The position numbers and the translations under genes were made by a program. The notes below the pieces were generated by a model that had not been told where the DNA came from, ran no database searches, and worked only from the letters and a program-made list of their open reading frames with translations. Of a stretch of 64,000 nt of DNA, positions 59,580-64,000 are shown in pieces (position 1 is the stretch's first letter; each line of letters opens with the position of its first letter). This stretch comes from Nocardiopsis alborubida (GTDB lineage Bacteria > Actinomycetota > Actinomycetes > Streptosporangiales > Streptosporangiaceae), in contig NZ_JAAXPG010000015.1 in assembly GCF_012396365.1 (NCBI RefSeq), positions 62,001 through 126,000 on the forward strand. The letters are read 5' to 3'.

Positions 59580-61046
59580 TCAGACGTAGAGCTGCCCCCG
59601 GGGCTGCGTTGGGTGGACCAGGGTCTCGGTGTAGGCGGCGGACAGGCGCTCCACGGCGTCCACGAGCACGTCCGGCGGCTGGGTGTAGGCCAGGCGCAGG
59701 TAGCGCTCCAGGGTTCCGTCGGCGCCGAACACCGGTCCGGCGGCCGGGTGCACCCCGTGCCGGATCGCGGCCGTGGCCAGCGCGCTGGCCACGGGGTGGG
59801 GCAGGGTCGCCCACAGCACCAGCCCGCCCCCGGGCACGCTGGGCCGCCAGTCGGGAAGGCGCTCACGCAGGGCGTGCAGCAGCGCGTCGCGGTTGCGGCG
59901 CAGCTGGCGGCTGCGCTCGGCCCGGATGCGCAGCACGTCGGCGAGCAGATGGGTGGCGGTGAGCTGGTCCAGCACCGCCCCGGCCAGGTCGAAGCGCTGG
60001 CGGGTGGCCATCAGCCGGGCCACCATCGGCGGCGTGGTGCGCACCCACCCCACCCGCAGGCCGCCCCACAGCAGCTTGGCCACCGATCCCACCGTCAGCA
60101 CCCGGCCGTCGGTGTCGTGGGCGGCCACCGGCGCGGGCAGGTCGCCGGAGTCGATGGCCAGTTCCGCGACCGTCTCGTCGACGACCAGGTGGGTTCCCGC
60201 CCTGCGCGCCTCGCGCACCAGGACCCGGCGCTCCTCGTCGTCCATCAGGGCGCCGGTGGGGTTCTGGAAGTCGGGGATGAGGTAGGCCAGGCCGGGTTTC
60301 CACTGGCGGAACGCGTCGACGAGGTACTCCATGTCCCAGCCCTGCGGGGTCACCCCGACGGTGCGCACCCGCGCCCCGGCCCGGCGGATGACGTCCAGCG
60401 CGTGCGGGTAGGTGGGCGACTCCACCAGGACCTCGTCGCCGGACTGCACGAGCATGTCCACCGCCAGCGCGACACCCTGCTGGGCGCCGTTGGTGACGAA
60501 GATCTGCTCGGGGGTGGTGGGCAGCCCGCGCTCGACGTAGCGGCGGGCGATGGCGTGCCGCAGCTCGGGCAGCCCGTAGGGGTAGTAGCCGAGCCCTCCC
60601 ACGTGCGCGGCAAGCTGCTCGGCGGCCCGGAACGCGGCGGCGCGCAGCCCCTCCACCGCCGGGGGCGCGGCCACGCCCAGGTCGATGTGCTCGGCGGTGG
60701 GGACGAAGGGCGAGGGCTCGCTGGTCGCGGAGTCGGGGAGGACGGTCCAGCTGCCCGCGCCCTGCCTGCTCTCCAGGAAGCGGTTGTCGCGCAGCCAGGC
60801 GTAGGCGGCGGTGACGGTGTTGCGGCTGACCCCGAGGGCGGCGGCGAGGTCGCGTTCGGCCGGGAGGCGGGTGTTGGTGGGCACGCGGCCGTCCAGGACC
60901 AGTCCGCTGACGGCGCGGGCGATGGCCAGGTAGAAGGGGCGCTCCACGGGCGCCTCACCGATGAGGCGCGCCAGCAGGCGCCCGTTGATCCGCCGGGTGC
61001 CGCCCCCGGGACGCTCCGCCGCGCGGTGGCCGCTCTGTCTCGCCAT
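59580..61046 (-). CDS. MocR-family regulator (YczR-like)
   Basis: A 488-residue fusion of a GntR winged helix (residues about 35-100, RLPAERDLAAALGVSRNTVTAAYAWL) to a type I PLP aminotransferase-like domain. The PLP lysine is K324 in GSVAKLLWGGLRVGW; LIPDFQNPTG and VTNGAQQGVALA are aminotransferase signatures. The divergent neighbour is a YczE-type membrane protein, the same pairing as the YczR/YczE regulator-target pair described in Bacilli and actinobacteria. Start at ATG 61046. Confidence 0.9.
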   Translation of the reverse strand: MARQSGHRAAERPGGGTRRINGRLLARLIGEAPVERPFYLAIARAVSGLVLDGRVPTNTRLPAERDLAAALGVSRNTVTAAYAWLRDNRFLESRQGAGSWTVLPDSATSEPSPFVPTAEHIDLGVAAPPAVEGLRAAAFRAAEQLAAHVGGLGYYPYGLPELRHAIARRYVERGLPTTPEQIFVTNGAQQGVALAVDMLVQSGDEVLVESPTYPHALDVIRRAGARVRTVGVTPQGWDMEYLVDAFRQWKPGLAYLIPDFQNPTGALMDDEERRVLVREARRAGTHLVVDETVAELAIDSGDLPAPVAAHDTDGRVLTVGSVAKLLWGGLRVGWVRTTPPMVARLMATRQRFDLAGAVLDQLTATHLLADVLRIRAERSRQLRRNRDALLHALRERLPDWRPSVPGGGLVLWATLPHPVASALATAAIRHGVHPAAGPVFGADGTLERYLRLAYTQPPDVLVDAVERLSAAYTETLVHPTQPRGQLYV

Positions 61047-61325
61047 GCCGTCCCCTGTCGCCGCGTTGAAAGGGCCAGTTACCTGGATTGGCTCTTCATT
61101 CCAGGCGCCGCATCCGCCACGATACCCAGGTGGCCCTCTTACTGGACCCGGGTCCGGCGAGGGTGACCGTGGGAGGAACGGCGGACGGCCCGGCCGGTCG
61201 CCTCGCCTCGCGCACTCTGGAACCCCGGCCGGAGCCCGGCGTTTCCGGCCGCGCCTTCGCCGAGACCGTGTGTCCGTGCCCCGCGCGGGTTCTCATCCGA
61301 TGATCCCAGGAAAGACAGGTGTCCC
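61047..61325. promoter_or_regulatory. Divergent control region of the MocR-YczE pair
   Basis: A 279-bp gap between divergent starts. Repeats resembling MocR half-sites are seen: CCTGGATTGGCTCTT near 61082-61096 and ACTGGACC near 61141-61148, about 60 bp apart. Both promoters must lie here. Confidence 0.4.
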
Positions 61326-62060
61326 GTGACCGCACAGCCCCGTCCCGCCCGTGACGCGGCCGCCGCCCTACTGGGCCGGGTGCTGGTCACCCCCGCCCTG
61401 CCCCGGCCCCGGCTGCGCCGCCTGGCACAGCTGTACGCGGGCCTGGTCCTCTACGGCCTGAGCGGCGCCCTGCTGGTCCACGCGGGACTGGGCGCGATGC
61501 CCTGGGACGTGCTGCACCAGGGGCTGTCCCGCCAGACGGGGTTGTCCATCGGCACGTGGAGCGTGCTGGTGGGCGCGGCGCTGATGCTGCTGTGGATCCC
61601 GCTGCGCCAGAAGCCGGGTCTGGGCACGCTGAGCAACGTGGTCGTCGTGGGCATGACGGTGGACCTGTTCCTGTGGCTGCTGCCCGAGGCGGAGTCACTG
61701 GTGGTGCGGGTGCTGCTGCTGGGGCTCGGAGTGGTGGTGTGCGCGGTCGCGACCGGCTGCTACATCGGCGCCCAGCTGGGTCCGGGTCCCCGGGACGGAC
61801 TGATGACCGGCCTGGCGGCCCGGGGGTGGTCGGTGCGCCTGGCCAGGACCGTGATCGAGGTGGCCGTCGTGGTCACCGGCTTCCTCCTGGGCGGGACCGT
61901 GGGGGTGGGCACGCTGGTGTTCGCGGTGGCGATCGGTCCGCTGGCCCAGGTCTTCCTACCGCTGATGCGCGTGCCCGAACCGGTTGCCGGGGAGGCGGGG
62001 CGCCGCCGGTCCCGGGGCGCTGATCGCGGGGGTGCGCCGGGGGCCGTACGGCCGGAGTGA
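61326..62060 (+). CDS. yczE: YczE-family membrane protein
   Basis: A 244-residue integral membrane protein of about five to six helices with family motifs LYGLSGALLVHAGLGAMPWDVL and GCYIGAQLGPGPRDGLMTGLA. YczE/YitT-type proteins are putative transporters of unknown substrate. GTG 61326 with an AGGTG ribosome-binding sequence. Divergent from the MocR-type regulator gene, which very probably controls it. The C-terminal 40 residues are Arg/Gly-rich and cytosolic. Confidence 0.85.
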   Translation: MTAQPRPARDAAAALLGRVLVTPALPRPRLRRLAQLYAGLVLYGLSGALLVHAGLGAMPWDVLHQGLSRQTGLSIGTWSVLVGAALMLLWIPLRQKPGLGTLSNVVVVGMTVDLFLWLLPEAESLVVRVLLLGLGVVVCAVATGCYIGAQLGPGPRDGLMTGLAARGWSVRLARTVIEVAVVVTGFLLGGTVGVGTLVFAVAIGPLAQVFLPLMRVPEPVAGEAGRRRSRGADRGGAPGAVRPE

Positions 62061-62627
62061 CCCCGCCCCGAAGCGAACGTCCTCGGCGCCCCCGTCCCCG
62101 GAGCGCGTCGGCGCTCCGCGGTACCGCCGCGCGCACGGCTCCGGCGGACCGGCGGGGGTTGCGGACGGCTCAAGTACGCCCATTCCGGCGGACCTTGGCC
62201 TTCCCGTCACCGGATCTTGATCACCGCGTCATAACTTCTGGTCTGACAAACGCCCCCATTTCACCACATACCTCGCTGCACCTTCCGATGCACGTGCACC
62301 TGCGGGTGGCGCGCCCTTGGCGGAGAGGGGAAGATGGGGAGCGCGGTGAACGGAAAGGACCGTGTTCGGGACGGTTCCTGGGCACCGGCCTTTTCGGCTG
62401 CCCTCACCTGGGCACATAACCGGGTGGAAGGCAACCGGCGGCTGGTGCGGAGGCGGAACGTGGCCCGAACGGCGCCTGGCGGCGGTGCCGCCCCCCATGG
62501 CGGGCAGGAGACGGGACCCCGGCGGGACGCGCACACGGGTGCGCGCGCGGGCGGCCGTCACAGGGCACCGCGCGCTCCACGAGGCGCCGACCGCACAGAC
62601 CATGACGACGTGATGGGGGTGAGCCGC
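62061..62627. other. Intergenic region upstream of the GH15 gene
   Basis: About 560 bp without a recognised gene. Part of it (62220-62285) is A/T-rich and may contain a promoter. Nothing in either strand shows a domain or ribosome-binding context strong enough to call a gene. Confidence 0.4.
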
Positions 62628-64000
62628 GTGCCCGGCTGGATCGAAGACTACGCAATGATCGGCGACATGCAGACCGCCGCGCTGGTCGGGCGCGACGGTT
62701 CCATCGACTGGGCGTGCCTTCCCGACTTCGACTCCTCCGCCTGTTTCGCCGCGCTGCTGGGCGACGAGCAGAACGGCTGCTGGACCCTGCGCCCCGCCGA
62801 GGGCGAGTCGCGCGCCACCCGCCGCCGCTACCGGGGCGACACGCTCATCCTGGAGTCGGAGTGGGACACTCCCTCGGGGTCCGTCCGGGTCATCGACTTC
62901 ATGCCGCCGCGCGGCGGCGCCCCGCACATCGTGCGCATCGTCGAGGGGCTGAGCGGCTCGGTGCGCATGGAGACGACCATGCGCATCCGCTTCGACTACG
63001 GCCACGTCGTGCCCTGGGTGCACAGGACCGGGGCCGAACTGGTGGCCATCGCGGGACCCGACGCCATCTGGCTCAGCACGCCCATCCCCCTCCAGGGCCA
63101 CAACTTCACCCACGACGCCACCTTCACCGTCACCGCGGGCCAGCGGGTGCCCTTCGTGATGACCTGGCACCCCTCCCAGGTGGAGGAGTCCGACCACCTG
63201 GACGCGGAGAAGGCGCTCTCGCGCACCGAGCGCTTCTGGGAGAAGTGGGTCAACCAGTGCACCTACGAGGGCCCCTACCGCGAGGCGGTGATCCGCTCCC
63301 TCATCGTGCTCAAGGCCCTGACCTACCGCCCCACCGGCGGGATCGTCGCCGCACCCACCACCTCCCTGCCCGAGGAGATCGGCGGGGTGCGCAACTGGGA
63401 CTACCGCTACTGCTGGCTGCGCGACGCCACCATCACGCTGGAGGCGATGATCCGCTCCGGCTACAAGGACGAGGCTCTGGCCTGGCGCGAGTGGCTGGTG
63501 CGGGCGATCGCGGGCGAGCCCCAGCTCATGCAGATCATGTACGGCATCCGGGGCGAGCGCAGGCTCACCGAGTGGGAGGCCGAGTGGCTGCCGGGCTACG
63601 AGGCCTCCCGCCCGGTCCGGATCGGCAACGCCGCCGTGGGCCAGTACCAGCTCGACGTCTACGGCGAGGTCATGGACGTGCTGCACCTGGCCCGCCGCCA
63701 CAACATCCGCGGCGGCGACTACCTGTGGGGCCTCCAGCGCTCGCTGGTCAACTACCTGGAGTGGTGCTGGGACGAGCCGGACGAGGGCCTGTGGGAGGTG
63801 CGCGGGCCGCGCCAGCACTTCGTGCACTCCAAGGTGATGGCCTGGGTGGCGGCCGACCGCGCGGTGCGCAGCATCGAGGAGTTCGGCAAGGAGGGGCCCA
63901 TCGAACGCTGGAGGGCCCTGCGCGACACGATCCACGCCGAGGTGTGCGAGTACGGCTACGACCCCCAGCGCAACACGTTCACCCAGTACTACGGCAGCAA
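62628..64000 (+). CDS. Glycoside hydrolase family 15 protein (partial)
   Basis: The first 457 codons of a GH15 enzyme (glucoamylase/trehalase type), running off the right edge. It begins with the usual IEDYAMIGDMQTAALVGRDGSIDWACLPDFDS; the (alpha/alpha)6 barrel follows with GGVRNWDYRYCWLRDATITLEAMI, a catalytic-region motif. Such cytosolic proteins act on trehalose or on dextrin-type glucans. The start is unsure: GTG 62628 has GGGGGTGAG upstream, while GTG 62610, ATG 62613 and GTG 62619 are in frame earlier. Confidence 0.9.
   Translation, partial: MPGWIEDYAMIGDMQTAALVGRDGSIDWACLPDFDSSACFAALLGDEQNGCWTLRPAEGESRATRRRYRGDTLILESEWDTPSGSVRVIDFMPPRGGAPHIVRIVEGLSGSVRMETTMRIRFDYGHVVPWVHRTGAELVAIAGPDAIWLSTPIPLQGHNFTHDATFTVTAGQRVPFVMTWHPSQVEESDHLDAEKALSRTERFWEKWVNQCTYEGPYREAVIRSLIVLKALTYRPTGGIVAAPTTSLPEEIGGVRNWDYRYCWLRDATITLEAMIRSGYKDEALAWREWLVRAIAGEPQLMQIMYGIRGERRLTEWEAEWLPGYEASRPVRIGNAAVGQYQLDVYGEVMDVLHLARRHNIRGGDYLWGLQRSLVNYLEWCWDEPDEGLWEVRGPRQHFVHSKVMAWVAADRAVRSIEEFGKEGPIERWRALRDTIHAEVCEYGYDPQRNTFTQYYGS

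Noticed and set aside
62229..63935. Long minus-strand open frame opposite the GH15 gene
   Set aside because: The rightward frame encodes clear GH15 motifs; the leftward translation is a high-GC shadow without domains.

Overview
The window comes from a high-GC actinomycete. GTG and TTG starts, ATGA/GTGA gene overlaps, XRE-DUF397 pairs, a HelD-type ATPase, ThyX, a RamB-like regulator beside isocitrate lyase and a MocR/YczE pair all fit that. The overall style suggests Nocardiopsis or another Streptosporangiales member, but that is an inference. No rRNA, tRNA, CRISPR array, prophage or insertion sequence was recognised.

Layout. (1) 1-76: start of a leftward gene with a LacI-type palindrome upstream. 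(2) 371-2745: a whiJ-like module of DUF397 protein, XRE/DUF5753 regulator, RsbW-like ATPase and two small proteins. (3) 2880-6027: small proteins, a DUF6879 protein and a STAND NTPase (NB-ARC plus TPR) coupled by start/stop overlaps. (4) 6887-24515: a leftward accessory block that looks like an orphan natural-product cluster. Seven genes (6887-17821) are chained by 4-bp ATGA/GTGA overlaps: two DegT-type aminotransferases, a UbiA prenyltransferase, an FAD amine-oxidase-like enzyme, an acyl-CoA ligase, a CaiB-type CoA transferase and an acyl-CoA ligase/methyltransferase fusion. Upstream lie an EF-hand protein and a second coupled set: two Gfo/Idh dehydrogenases, an Ldh-type reductase, an M20 hydrolase, a TIM-barrel isomerase-like protein and a small unknown protein. 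There is no PKS, NRPS, terpene synthase, transporter or pathway regulator among them. (5) 24808-29445: small secreted protein, thyX, a small membrane protein, and a TrpE-TrpG fusion gene preceded by a Trp leader peptide and attenuator. (6) 29692-34854: HelD-like ATPase and a very large unknown protein. (7) 34967-42864: aldo/keto reductase with its MerR regulator, TetR regulator, thioesterase-like protein, lipoprotein, acyl-CoA dehydrogenase, RamB-like regulator and isocitrate lyase. (8) 43167-53474: two acidic lipoproteins, CPBP protein, MFS transporter, GntR and Lrp regulators, RraA-like protein, LCP protein, polytopic membrane protein, cell-wall hydrolase-like protein and dodecin. (9) 53775-54230: a promoter, a probable structured RNA with C-rich loops, and a small Cys-rich protein. 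(10) 54370-64000: MobA-like transferase, RtcB, MoaA, a lipase, a MocR/YczE divergent pair and the first part of a GH15 enzyme that leaves the window.

How the genes work together. The block at 6887-24515 reads as one pathway: the upstream set could build or trim a sugar- or amino-acid-like unit, the aminotransferases add amines, UbiA adds an isoprenoid, the FAD enzyme oxidises, and the ligases, CoA transferase and methyltransferase activate and decorate an acid. The product cannot be read from sequence. Elsewhere several local regulatory circuits are visible: trp attenuation, an autoregulated probably leaderless merR promoter, paired repeats between ramB and aceA, and a MocR-YczE divergent promoter.
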